DNA from: Microstegium vimineum | Lineage: Eukaryota; Streptophyta; Magnoliopsida; Poales; Poaceae | NCBI GenBank assembly: GCA_022036555.1 | Contig: CM039131.1 | Coordinates: 39,084,075-39,148,074, forward strand | Direction: 5' to 3' | Length of the DNA: 64,000 nt | Shown: one piece after another, positions 48,001-59,162 of the stretch | Layout: each line of letters opens with the position of its first letter | Position numbering within the stretch: the first letter of the stretch is position 1 | The notes under the pieces: generated by a model | What the model was told of the DNA's origin: nothing | Database searches by the model: none | The model's input: the letters and a program-made list of their open reading frames with translations, nothing else | Position numbers and translations under genes: made by a program

Positions 48001-51000
48001 ATTTGTGATTTGGTCCTATGACCGGTGTGTTTGACCCTTTTTATTTTTTCCATCTTAATTGAGCGGCAGAGCTCCTGCTACCGAATGTTATGCAATTGGA
48101 TCATGATATTACATGATGAAACGAATAAGAATAAAAATAGAAGCCCCAGCTAAGCCCAAACTAAAAGCTTCAGCTGATAGATTACTGGTTATCAGACTAC
48201 ATTTGGTTGGCCCAATTAATGTTGGCAAAGATCAAATAGCTTTAGAAAACCTTACTGTTATTGTCTCCAGCAACAAGAAAAATTGCATGCAAACTGTGCA
48301 CCATTTTTAGACAATCAACAGTCTTGGATGCTGCTGCTAGTGCCTGCATGAGATCAAACATAAGAACTGGTTAGTGGTTACAACATACTGAGATCATTAT
48401 TCCTTTTACAAGGTTCGCCAGCCTATACTGAAAAAAGCATAGAGCATATAGAAATACGTTTATCCAAAAGATACCAACTGTCAGCAGCAAGGGAGTTGAC
48501 ATAACTGAACTTAAAATAGGGATTATTCTGATTCAAACTTCCTAAAGGTACTCAAAAGACACCTAAGCAATGACTTCTTATATCTTCTTATTGTCACACT
48601 GTGGCGCTTAGCAACATATCAAGTGAATACATCATGAAGGACATATTCATATCATAATAAATAAGACAATAAGGCACAATGGTGTCTGGGAGGAAGCTGA
48701 CAGGACTAGAATTTTAAATATAATCTGTATATTTGTTCCTGAATTGGTTTCATGGAGATGTTCTTAAATCCAATCCATGTGATTATGGGAAGTAGAGCAA
48801 GCATGTCTAATGTCTAAAGAAGTTTATTTTTAGTTGTTGACTCAGCAATTCACAAATTTGTATTGAAAGTAAAATGATGAGCTAGAATTCAGTAGTAAAA
48901 GGAAGATGTCAAATACATAGAGTAATGAGATCTAGAAAGTAAGCAAGGGTGGTTGAAAAGTGCCTGTCCAATGAATTGTCCTCCAAAAACTTGCCTAAAA
49001 GTTGGAGCTTTTGGCAAAGTAAACCCACGGAAGATATCGACCTAAGAAGAAAAAAGAATTGTGGTGAGCAAGACAAGGGAACTCAATGCAAAAAATTAAT
49101 ATTGACACTATATTTATCGTGATTATCCTTTTAGCAGCAAATCAAGAAAATGCAACCACGCAAATCTCTGAAGGCCATGTCGGCTTTCATGTTTGTTTAT
49201 TTTAGGCGATGTAAGTTGAAATATATGGTGAGTTAAAAGGACAAGGTTAGTCTTCAAATAGGAACAATATGATTGCACTTCCAGTCTTAAATCCATTTGT
49301 TGCACAATGGATAAAACATCATAGATAATGTCTTACATTATACTCACCTCTAGTGGTTCTAAGTGCAAAATTTGTTCCAGCAAAGAATGTTCAGGTGTTT
49401 CCTCCGCATTCCAAATTGTTTTTGGTTGTAACAAATGTCCATATTGATTGGGCAATATGAAGCAGGTGAGCTGCAATAGAATAGCCAACAATAAGCAAGA
49501 GATGGTTATACATATCTGGAAAAGCCATAAACCAAGTGTTCACTCAGAAAAGAGATTCCTACAGCTAAAGAAATGATATGTTAAAAGTAGGACTGTTTGA
49601 AATAAGCACCTTTGATAGCGCAACAACATTTACTTGATGAACAGAACTATTAGTTCCTACAAAATAATGCAAAGCATCAGTGTTAACAAAATGAAATCAC
49701 AAAAGACATCATTGTTTTATATCTTTTTCATGCAGCAGTTTGAACAGAATTAAACCAAATTATCATGACAGCAAATGTCTTACCGTAACCAAAGTAGTCG
49801 TATTTATTTAATACATAGTCTGGGCGGTTGGCTTCTTCGGCATTCGCAGGTGCAGAAACTTCAGCCTTCAGGATAACAAGTAGCAGAAAGTATTATTACT
49901 ACTAAAAAAGAATCAGCCTCTGCCCCCACTCCCACTATGGTAAATATCAAAGGTGCATGTAATTCCAGCATATTTTCTTATTGATTCTAATTCTAACACA
50001 TATCAAAGCAACCGTAAAATAACGAGTTAAAGGTATGAACACAGCAGCAAGATAAATTAACAATGTAACACAGCTAGGGCATGAAAAGCTATAGAGATCA
50101 GGAACATAAGATCATTGTTATAAAAAATGTTCTTCACTCAGTGAAGTCTTTCACCCAAACAAACAATCATTGTTATAAAAGTTGTTCTTTTGCAGTCTAC
50201 TAGTAATTAATGCAGAAAGAAACGTCAGGCTAAATTATATGGTCCACCTGTTTTAAATGAGTATTCAATTACTGATGTGATATGTCCATGTTGGGGTATT
50301 TTTCAGTGGCGTTACAGCCTTCTGCGCACCAGTGCAGAATCAAATAATCATCAATGGCAAAGATGGGTGGAATTGAAGTATATAAGTATTTTTGTGAACA
50401 TTTAGTGAAGCATCAGCTCAGAAGATGGGTGGTAAGCATGAGGTGCAAAGGTACACTACAAGAAACGTTTAGTGCATATAACTCTTAAGCTCAGCCATCT
50501 AAGTTGTATACGCATGCACAGAACCAACAGAAGTATTTGCATAAACTTTACCTGACCATCCAATATGATGTAAAGGCCATCAACAGGTTCGCCATCGCGA
50601 GCAACATAGTCACCAGGTTCTGCAAAGTACCGGTATCAGAGCCAAATATGATTCATCTTCACGCCACGCCACGCCACATTCAATGACAGAAAAATAAAAA
50701 TCTTATTTAACCAGTAAAGCCCTATACAATGGGAGCACACTAAACAGGCACCAAGGGTCAAACAATTTAAATTTAACTTAAACATAATCAATTCATTCTG
50801 GACTAGTAATGGTTAGAGCTTTGACTGAAAGACCACCACGCTGTTTCTCGCAGAGCTTATGTTCGCATTGGCTTACATCTGGAACTTGAAATTTGTAGCA
50901 ATCTCATAGACTAACAAGTAACAATAAACACTCGCAAATACTTTGTGAGGTTAGCACAAAGACAGGTACTCACTCCGAGAGCACAAACCGACACGCATAT

Positions 51001-51302
51001 CATACTTCCGTAGACAAACAGAGTAAGCCAGGAAACCGGTTCCAACGGCCAAACGATCCAGTCTGCTGGGTGCTGGCACACAGTAGCGCCCGCGGACGCG
51101 CCAGGTACGTACCGTAGTTCTTGACCTGGACGGCCTCGGCGATTCTGCGGATGGAGGAACCCGGGAGGCACTGCAGGAGGGGCACCTGCCCCAGGAACTC
51201 CGTCACTGCACACCAATGGCAACCAGGCCCCAGATTAGCCAGAATCGCTCCCAAATTCGGCGAGGTCCGCGCTGGCGCTGCTTTACCTTCTTCACGATCC
51301 AT
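45048..51302 (-). CDS. Acyl-CoA thioesterase with N-terminal cyclic-nucleotide-binding domain (TesB/ACOT8 family)
   Basis: It hydrolyses acyl-CoA to free fatty acid and CoA; plant members are linked to peroxisomes. Seventeen exons: 51302-51287, 51205-51113, 50619-50552, 49865-49784, 49656-49610, 49470-49348, 49041-48964, 48343-48256, 47121-47009, 46441-46379, 46302-46247, 46011-45928, 45755-45699, 45621-45520, 45427-45379, 45284-45216, 45125-45048. They join in phase to 421 residues. Residues 6-140 match a cNMP-binding fold (VTEFLGQVPLLQ, GLYIILDGQ). Residues 144-421 form the double hotdog: VFGGQF (161-166), MVHSLH (183-188), SLDHS with Asp355, and SLTQEAL with Gln403, the expected catalytic Asp and Gln. 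The C-terminus PKL is a weak PTS1-like signal. Introns 7 and 10 use GC donors. An in-frame upstream ATG at 51395 would add 31 residues. Confidence 0.93.
47229..48226. repeat. Large inverted repeat filling intron 8 of the thioesterase gene
   Basis: Arms 47229-47647 and 47853-48226 are inverted copies with a loop of about 205 bp. Matches run nearly end to end: TTGGCCAACCAAATGTA, AGCTTTTAGTTTGGGCTTAG, GGAGCTCTGCC, ACCAAATCACAAATAG, ATCTATCCCATTCAACC. It occupies most of the 1134-bp intron (47122-48255) and spares the splice sites. No transposon ends were recognised. Confidence 0.85.
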
Positions 51303-51837
51303 CGCCTGCGCGGCTGCAGCAACGGCGAGCAGGGGGAGTTGGCGACCGGGCACAGCGAGGCGTCTACGGTTGAGGGCGGAGGAGCACGCGGACAAAAAAA
51401 AAATTGTCTCAGATTTAAAGAAGCCGAGAGGAGAGAGCAGAGATTGGTTGGCCGTGCCCGCCCGTGTGACTCGTGGTCGTGGGGAAGGTGGAGACGAGAA
51501 GAGAACAGCTGAACGAGGAGAGAGACTCCAATTTGTGCGCGTGGTTGGGGGCGATGTGCGGGCCCCTCCGTGTTAGACTAAGAGTGGTTGGAGACTTGGT
51601 GTCCTTTTTTTCGGTCGTGGCTCTGTGGGCATGACTAGTGGGCCTCTGATGTGCGCGCTGGAGACAGGGGCCGCCTTGTCAGTGGAGATTTCAGCGGAGA
51701 ACTGTGACTGCAATTGCAAGTGGAGAGGAGTAGTGACAGAGGAATGGATTACTCCCCGCATGGAACCACTTGCCAGTACACTTGGATCGCGGTCCCACGC
51801 GTATAAAGACTCCGTATAAATGTCATTTTCGTTTTTC
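51303..51837. other. Upstream region of the thioesterase gene
   Basis: This holds the probable 5' UTR and promoter of the minus-strand gene. It is GC-rich to about 51570 and unremarkable beyond. No clear TATA box was picked out. Confidence 0.5.
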
Positions 51838-52700
51838 AGGGCAGTCCAATGGTAGAAACTCCGTATGGTTTCCATAACAGCTACGTCAACAAGAAATTGT
51901 TGATACTGGCCTTTTTTCATTCTCTCTCTCCTAAATCCATCGTCTTCTTGGCCACCAGCGTGAGGTCTTGCTCACCGGTCGTCGTGCTCACTAGTCACCA
52001 TGCAGTCCGCGTGCTCGTGCACGTCGTCATGGAGGTGGCCTTGGCAGGAGAGCGGACGAGCACAGCCTGGGTCACGAGCTCTGCACATGACCGCGGCAGG
52101 TCAGCGTGGTGGCCTGGGCGAGCGCGGGACAGCGGCACGGGCGAGCAGCACGCGAGCACGGCAGTCTAGCAGAGCAGCACGCGAGCACGGCAGTCCGGCG
52201 GGCGAGCGCACGCGGACGCGGCAGCGGCGGCACGGGCGCGTGCGCAAGCGCGCCAGTGCGGCCGGCGAGGGCACGCGGCCGCGGAGACACGGACGAGCAC
52301 TCGAGCAGTCGCAACGGCCGGCAAGCGAGCACAGGCGGCTGCGCATGGAGGAGCACGGCCAGCGCCGCGGCCTGCGCAGCGGAGGCAGATTTAGGCGGGT
52401 CCGGTGCGGCGGCGCGGCATGGCCTGAGCGGCGAAACAGCCTGCACGGCGATGATAGCTAGCGCGCACGTCACGGCTCACCTGTATAGACGCCAGTCGTT
52501 TCTTCCCAACGGGAGATTAGCGGTTTCTTCATGCATCGTTTCACGAGTCGACATCGTTTCTTAGAGAAACGGTTTCCTCAAACTTTCTTCTCTCGCTTCA
52601 TTAATTAGACCGCCATGTCAGCTTTCTTGCTTAGTTGACAGGATAATTAATAGAGATAGAAACTACCATTAATACCCATTAGAACTGTCCTCAAACAGTT
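51838..52700. mobile_element. Candidate MULE/Pack-MULE with GC-rich interior
   Basis: The left border CAGGGCAGTCCAATGGTAGAAAC and the right border, inverted, TTTGAGGACAGTTCTAATGG...GGTAGTTTC resemble diverged Mutator-like ends. The right flank has the GACAGGATAATTAAT style seen in grass MULEs. The interior (51990-52460) is strongly GC-rich, with a 30-bp repeat built on AGCACGCGAGCACGGCAGTC (52140-52196), and shows no known domain. No 9-bp target duplication was confirmed. Confidence 0.4.
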
Positions 52701-53559
52701 AAACACTTTCATATTTAATCAACTATATAAATAAATGTTAATAATTATAATTATTATATAAAATTAGTATTATGAGATAAATCACTTAATTTTTTATAAT
52801 AAATTTATTTAAATATATAATATTTTTAATATTTTTTATAAATCTAATATTAGATTTAGTGAAGTTTGACTAACACGAGTGTCATAATAATATTTAATTC
52901 GATACCGACGGAATAAATACGAAGGCAATAATTGAGATCGTGTGTCATGTGTTCATTAACGGAGTCATGAGGAACCTCCACGGAGGCACGGACCACGACC
53001 GTCTGCAGCCGTTGGATCGATGGTATGCTTTTCTAGTTTCTACCAGCATATAATGCTCTACACTGTCCTAGTTGTTGCTTGATCGTGTGTTTATGTGAGA
53101 TCGAGCTTTTCGACACCACGTGAAAGTTGCTTTGACCTTTGAGCTCAATATGATATTTTTCTATCGCAAAAAATATAGTAATATGTTTTATAGGGATATT
53201 CATGTAGTTCGAGACAGAATAGTCTTGCATAAAGCCTGATTTTTTGGCCCGGTCTGGCCCAGACCGGTGTGGCCAGCACGGCCCGGTAAACAGTGTCGGC
53301 CTGGTACCAGGCCCGCTAGAATAGGATAAACCTGTAGGCTGTAGCCCAACATAACTCGACCCTTTTCTCGCTATGCCACGATGAAAGTTGGTTAATTTCT
53401 ATGTGTCTCTTCAAATATTGATTCGGATATCTGTATCAGCGTGTTTTTCTTTCTTTCCCTCTGAACCATTTTGTATGTCTTATATTTGTTTTCCTCCGTT
53501 TAGCAGCCCTGACACGTAGGACCAGCCCGATAAGATATCATTTTTGCCCTCACTCTTAC
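52701..53559. other. No gene seen
   Basis: AT-rich to 52920, then mixed. A GGCCCGG/CCGGGCC-rich stretch around 53245-53320 looks like the end of an old DNA transposon. Confidence 0.4.
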
Positions 53560-53563
53560 TTAC

Positions 53564-53715
53564 ATGTGGCCTCGAACCAGCCGAGGCAGACGGCGCACTC
53601 GAGGCCTTCTTCTGCCCGCGCAGCGGCCGAAGCGGAACAAGGGGGGACTCGACGATGGCGCGGTCGACGCCGGAGTTCCTCCGGTCCCCGCCGCCCGCGC
53701 CGCAGCCGCCTTCTC
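53564..53715 (-). pseudogene. RING-H2 (ATL-type) E3 ligase fragment
   Basis: On the minus strand the sequence reads RRNSGVDRAIVES, then in a second frame a short LFRF piece, then in a third frame EEGLECAVCLGWFEATCK. This is the region just before and at the start of an ATL-family RING-H2 domain. The remaining RING cysteines and histidines are absent, and a GTAAGT splice-like site follows. At least two frameshifts separate the pieces, so it is a decayed or captured fragment. Confidence 0.55.
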
Positions 53716-54360
53716 CTCCTCGTCCTCCTTCTCCTCCTACCCTCGCTTGCAAGCAGGGGAAGGAGCCGCCACGCGCACGGATGAGCTCGCTGGCCGCGCG
53801 TCTCGCGGGTGGAGGGGCTCGCCGGCCGAGGGGCTCGCGGGCGGGATGGCGCGGCAGGGGCTCCGCGGCCTTGGCTCGCCGGCCAGGGGCGCGACGGCGA
53901 GGGTCGGACCAGTAGCGGAGCAGGGGCGGACGCGCCCACGGTCGCCGCGGGAGGCCGGAGCAGGGCCGGCGACGCGCGCGGGGAGGGGCTTGCCGGTCGC
54001 GCCAGGGGAGGTCCGAGCTGGGGCGACGGCGCGCGGGGCGAGGGGCTCGCCGGCAGCCCGCGGGGAGGGGCTCCGGCCGCGCGCGGGGAGGTCCGAGCAA
54101 GTGGCGACGTCGCGCGGGGCGAGGGGCTGCTGGATACGCGCGGTGAGCGTGCGGTGCCCGTGCGGTGCGCGCCGGCGATCTCCCCGAACCGGATGCCGCC
54201 CTGCGGGCCCCGACAGCTTGTCGTCCCGGAGCGCTGCGTCGTACAGGAGCTTGAGGTGGCAGATCGACTGCGCTGCGTCGTAATTTCCTTTCGTGTCCGA
54301 GATGACTGTCGGCCCTGTGCGTGCGTGATCGATTGCGAGGATTGCTTGCTTCCTTGATTG
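53716..54360. repeat. GC-rich degenerate repeat array
   Basis: Units like GGGGCTCGCCGG and GCGCGGGGAGG recur every 30-60 bp. Long frames open on both strands because of base composition. It may be the Gly/Pro/Arg-rich upstream part of the RING-H2 gene. Confidence 0.5.
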
Positions 54361-55194
54361 ATTGGTCCCACGGAGCGGATGCGTGAGTAGTTTCCTTTCG
54401 TGGTTTAGACTGATGCTCATTATTTTATATAAATATAATATTGATTGATTAATATAGCTTATTGATTGATATATATAGCCGGATATTGATGGAGAACTTT
54501 CCTTACTTTCTTTTGCGATGTTTCCATTCGATTCCATGCGCGTGACCTTTCCTTCCTGTCCTGCGTAGAGGATCAGCCTCACAATGACACGAAGGGACAA
54601 ATCAAAATCATTTTGCCTCTCTAGACTAACGGTAATAACGTCTTTTCGCACCGCTGTTAGTCACCGTTAGGAGCAATTTCACATGAAATAGTTCATAGAG
54701 AAAGAAAGAAAAACACGCTAGCATAGAGATACGAATCAATTTTTCAGAGAGACAGAGAAATTGATCAACTTTTATAATGGTTTAACGAGAAAAGGCTCAC
54801 ATAACTCCCACCCGAGTCGCATCCGCATCTCCCTCCCGGCTCTCCGACTCAGCGTCTCCGCCTCGCGCTCCTCACGCGCGTGACCGCGCCACTTCCCACT
54901 CCGTCATCTCGCGCACGGGCGACATGGCGCACCTCGCTCTCGCTCCTTTCGTCGTTTTCTCGCATGTCTCCACCGCGGGCTGCATGTCTTCTCCTCCCCG
55001 GCTTCACACGGCCGTCCATGAAACAAATCAGATACAGATCCTTCACACGGTGCTTTGGTACAGATGTATGGCAAACGTGTAGTCCCAAGGTACGTGGTTT
55101 ATACCATGGGAAAAATGTAATTGAATTTAGCAGCACACGGAACACGATACGGACCTACCATAGTTTTTTTTTCCGGCCGTCTAACACGCTAAGC
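54361..55194. other. No gene seen
   Basis: Mostly AT-rich up to 54800, then a GC-rich stretch without a recognisable product. Confidence 0.4.
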
Positions 55195-56466
55195 AGGGCC
55201 GTCCGCCGCCCGCGGTCTCAGAGAAACTGGCGGCGCGGCCTCGGCGCGTTCGTGTGGCGAAAGAAGCTCTTCCGCGGCATCCTCCCGGACATGGTCTCGG
55301 TCCGGTCGGAGCGGCGCTGCTGCCTCGCGCGCCGCATGGAGGACGATGGGGTCAGGGCGGCGGCGGCCACGACGATGCCGCGCGTCGTCGTCGCCGCCGC
55401 CGCTGGTGCTTTCCTGCCGCGTCGCTGTCTAGGGCGGAGGAAGAGGTGAAGGAGGCCGCGTTCCTTCTCCGGCACGGCAGGCTCAGGGCCGCGATACGGT
55501 TCGCCGAGGGGCGTCCCCCGGCACGTCGACATGCTCATCGAGTCTCCCCGCGGGACGTGCCGGTGCGCGCTCGCGGCGTTCCGCGGCGCGTCCGTGGAGG
55601 AGATGAAGGAGCTGGCGGAGGAGATCGGGATGCTGGCCAATCTTGACAGGGAGAATGGGCGCTTCTGGGAGGCCGCCAAGTTAGTCTGCAATGCAGAGAT
55701 GGAGATGATGAAGGCCGCCGGCGCTGGAGCCTGGAGCGGTCGGACGCAGCGGCAGGTCTTTGCACTCGGAGGTTGCGGCCAACGTGATGAGGCTCATCGA
55801 AGAGCTTGAATCAATGCAGCAGACCATCGCCGCTCGGATGGCCGACGGCGAGTCCAAGGTAGTCGACCAATTGCAGGAGGTGACACTGTGACAGAACTCA
55901 TCCGTGTTGAGAAGGAGAAGGCCAAGAAATTGAGGACTACTCCACCTGCGATGACGACGCGCCGGCACCGCCCTCTGTCTCTGACGAGGGCACGGAACAG
56001 GGGCATCAAGACAGCGCTATGGACGCCGATGAGGAGGGGTCGGAGCCGCTTGTCGACGCGGCGTTGCCGTCGAGAGAGACAGCCCAAGTACGTGGCGCGG
56101 GTGCGGACGGGGTACGAGTGGAACAAGTACAACCGGGTGCACAGTGCACTACGACCACGACCACCCGCCGCCCAAGGTCGTGAAGAGCTACACCTACACG
56201 TTCGTGATGCACTACCTGGACCTGGACCTCCGCAGTACACCGTTGAGAAGGGCGGCAGCTGGAGCGGGAGCGACGAGACCTGCGTCGTCAGGTTCCACGC
56301 GGGGTGGCCGTACGAGGACGTCGCGTTCAGGACCGTGAACAGGGCAGTGGGAGCGCTCGCTGAAGGCGGGGTTCAGGAGCGCACCTTCGACAGGGGCGTC
56401 CTGCGTCTCAGCTTCCACTGGAAGCGCGTCTTCTACACAGGAGATGATATGGCGATTGCCGGTTGA
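55195..56466 (+). pseudogene. Cactin-like pseudogene (possibly a retrocopy)
   Basis: Cactin is a conserved nuclear splicing-associated protein. Pieces match its order: FVWRKK (55240), the acidic-basic EGRPP region near 55500, FRGASVEEMKELAEEIGMLA (55580-55640) continuing NLDRENGRFWEAAK, a segment with LIEELESMQQTIAARM (55780), an acidic linker (55930-56080), then the Cactin C-terminal domain with GYEWNKYNRVH, YDHDHPPPKVV, RFHAGWPYEDVAF and LRLSFHWKR. The order is right but at least five frame changes and a TGA near 55889 break it. The N-terminal third is missing and no introns separate the pieces, which hints at a processed copy. Confidence 0.75.
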
Positions 56467-56959
56467 TCTCACAGTGCCGCCGTTTGTAATTAGATGAGTC
56501 AAGACTCAAAAATACGATTGGATCCTTTGTTTTGCTCACCTTGGACTGGCCTGTAAAAGTGTAAATAGTAGAACCAGGTTAACTTGGTGTCAGATGTCTG
56601 CTATTGCAGAGAGAAGGTTTCAGTAAAGGACCAGGTGATGAATGCCAAATTAATCCTTCGTCTGTTTTGTTTACAGTTTACACACTATCTCCGCGTCGGC
56701 TATCTAGCTTGAAGCTCAGCTTCGTCATTGGCCTGTAGAGACCATGTGAGTTATAATTCCTCATTTGCCAGTTTCATGTCTGTTGTGGTGCCTCTTTGAA
56801 ACTTCAATTTGCATCTGCGTCTGTCTAGGAACCAGAAATCTAGCTTCTTAGCTCTATATGGGTAGCAATGTAGCATGCCTCAACTAAACATGCCTAGGTT
56901 ACCTTTAATTGTTATCAAATCTGCATTCTTGCATTTTCATGAAGCGACGAATCACGAGC
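56467..56959. other. No gene seen
   Basis: Moderately AT-rich sequence after the Cactin-like frame; it could include its 3' UTR. No feature was recognised. Confidence 0.45.
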
Positions 56960-57852
56960 TCATTCGTGATTTTCATCATTTCTTCTCTTCTCCACAAAGC
57001 AAATAAGACAAACGCTCGTAAAATTGATCACATATGTGGTTGCACAAATTTCTTCATGCTCAACTGTAGCAGTAGCAACTGGCAGTACTATTGCACGCTT
57101 CAGAAGTCGATAAACCAGTGGATCAGGACTATGTTTTCTAGTCTCCACCATTTCCTGAGAAGCTCTGCAACAGTTTGTATGTTGGAGAATCTGTCATCAT
57201 ATCTAACATCAAATATGTACACGCCAAGTTGGTTGCTAGGTCCCTCAAATCCCCATAATCAAAATCATGTGGATAAAACTTTTCTAGGCTCAACGAATTG
57301 TCCACATTAAAATCACGAAACGAGTCTCTTGGATTAAAAGAGGCCCAGCATACAAGCAATTGAGAGCTTGTCTCGTTGAAGCAGATGTCAAGCTCTTGAA
57401 GTAACCAATCAATAATATCATTGAAGCGATCTACTTGATACTAATGCTTGTTTGTCATTCCAGATTTGTGCCTTTGGATCAATATATTCATCTTCCATCT
57501 CTAATTGGAAAGCCACATTAATGTGTTGTCTTGTTTGTAACAAATCATCACACTTCTTCATCGCTAGATAGTATGAGGCACAACATCACCCACATGATGT
57601 TTGAGCCTTTGTTCTTGGACCTCCTCTAATCTGTATCATGGAAAAACTAAATGTGAGAGGTTGGCAAGGCCCTTTTTTCAACTACTTCCTTCTCACCATT
57701 TCTCTTAGATTAGGATGATAGCCATCGATTTGTTTCCGCAACCCTGGATCATATTTAGTTTCCTCTTCCCAGCTGACATCATCCAAACACAAATTGCGAG
57801 AATTGTTGGCACTATCTGGCTCTGGCGCTTTTCTTTTGTAAAATCTTTCCAT
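56960..57852 (-). pseudogene. Zinc-finger MYM-type 1-like / hAT-dimerisation pseudogene
   Basis: The ATG is at 57852-57850, followed by MERFYKRKAPEPDS and then CLDDVSWEEETKYDPGLRK and YHPNLREMVRRK. That is the usual N-terminus of plant TTF-type/ZMYM1-like proteins derived from hAT transposases. A stop follows immediately. Further left come the C-terminal parts: YQVDRFNDIIDWLLQEL, LLVCWASFNPRDSF, YPHDFD and the hAT-dimerisation motif LVYRLLKRAIVLPVATATV. The TTF zinc finger and most of the RNase H-like core are missing, so a large internal deletion plus stops have inactivated it. Confidence 0.78.
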
Positions 57853-58002
57853 CGATCAATATGTCATCATTAGTAAACAATAGCAATACTAAATAAATGT
57901 CCAAAACAAGAAAAATCTTTATACACAGCGCACTGTCTAGTAAATAACTAGAGAACGAAATAGAGGCAAATATCTACAAGAAATAGTGTAGTACTCACGT
58001 AC

Positions 58003-58255
58003 CCTGAGCAGCTTGCTGAATTTCAGGAGAAAGAAATCGAAAGCAGCTTTCTGAACTTGAGCAGGGCAGCAAGGTTGCAAACTCAGGCACTCAACGACCA
58101 GAACTCGAAAGAGGCGGCGCTCGTACGAGCTGTGGCCGGGTTGCAGAGGAGCTCTGTTCAGGCGCAGACGGCAGGCGTGCTCCAAAACCTGGGCTCGGTG
58201 ACGGCGAATAGCGATTCAGAATTTCAGAGTCGCGGTGCGGGTGCCCACTGACTAC
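58003..58255 (-). other. Possible 5' leader exon of the ZMYM1-like pseudogene
   Basis: On the minus strand a GC-balanced block ends GCTGCTCAGG followed by GTACGTGAGT, a strong splice-donor consensus, about 150 bp before the ATG at 57852. This fits a 5' UTR exon. No coding content was recognised. Confidence 0.35.
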
Positions 58256-58379
58256 TGCCCACGGACAAGAAGAGACAGACCGAGAACCTCGAGGGCAACC
58301 AGCGTAGTAGACGCGCTGCGCGGTTCATCTTCGTGCGATGGGCTCAAGTTAATTGGGCTGGCTGCTCTAAGCTTGGTCT

Positions 58380-58412
58380 GGGGGGGGGGGGGGGGGGGGG
58401 GGGGTGGGGGGG
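58380..58412 (+). repeat. Poly-G tract (25 G, T, 7 G)
   Basis: An uninterrupted run of 25 guanines is followed by T and seven more guanines. The exact length may reflect sequencing or assembly slippage. Confidence 0.85.
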
Positions 58413-59162
58413 TTGGGTTGGGGCAGCATATTGGCCCAAGGGTGGTGCATGCATCCACGGACCACGGGCCACTGCTGGGCTTCTTCGCCCATACTATAGG
58501 GTGAGTATTGCGTACAAAGACAGGGTTACCACTTATTACGAGCAAGCATGCATGGAACAAAGGTGTGTGAACCGTGCAGGTAGCACGCAATAATGCATCC
58601 GTGCTCGTGGTTTTGGTCAATTGTCAATTTTAAAAAAGGATTATGGTTTGGGGGTAACACAGATGGTTACTTGGTTAGTACGTGTATGGTTGGTATGTGC
58701 GCGTTCTGGTCCATGGTCCAAACTTGTCGTGCCGGGTCACTTATAGGTACACACATCGACATGGTCCTGATGCACACAGCAGACCAGATTACTCGCGTTC
58801 AACATTCTAGCTTGTGGTCCACAACACACTCAAATCAGGCCGAACAACCTGGCACAGTAGTGGCATTTCCTTTCCACATCTGTCCATTGCAATCTGACCG
58901 TTGGTATTAACACGTGTCTCATATCATGTTACTGGCCGGGTAGCTGTCGCCTTCAACGCTCCTGGTCCTGGGCGTGCATGGCCGGCTGATCACGGACAAC
59001 GTGCTAATTGCGTATAAATGTATTTATCTCCCACAACTAAAAAGCACAAAGAGGCGAGTGAGATGATGCGGTAAAAAATTTCGCTTCGCAAGAGTGCGCA
59101 GTGCGACAAAAAACTTTTGCGCCGACATGTGGGATCGCGAAAAAAATTAAACCGCCAGGTGG
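58413..59162. other. No gene seen
   Basis: Ordinary intergenic sequence with no recognised feature. Confidence 0.45.

Noticed and set aside
52000..52564. Arg/Ala-rich open frames on both strands
   Set aside because: Base composition and a 30-bp repeat explain them; no domain was seen.
53556..54651. Overlapping long frames on both strands
   Set aside because: These are GC-rich repeats that open several frames at once. Only the short RING-H2 lead-in was recognisable.
58057..58251. Plus-strand open frame with a Gln/Ala-rich product
   Set aside because: The minus strand there has a strong splice donor in the context of the ZMYM1-like pseudogene, and the plus frame lacks a recognisable domain.
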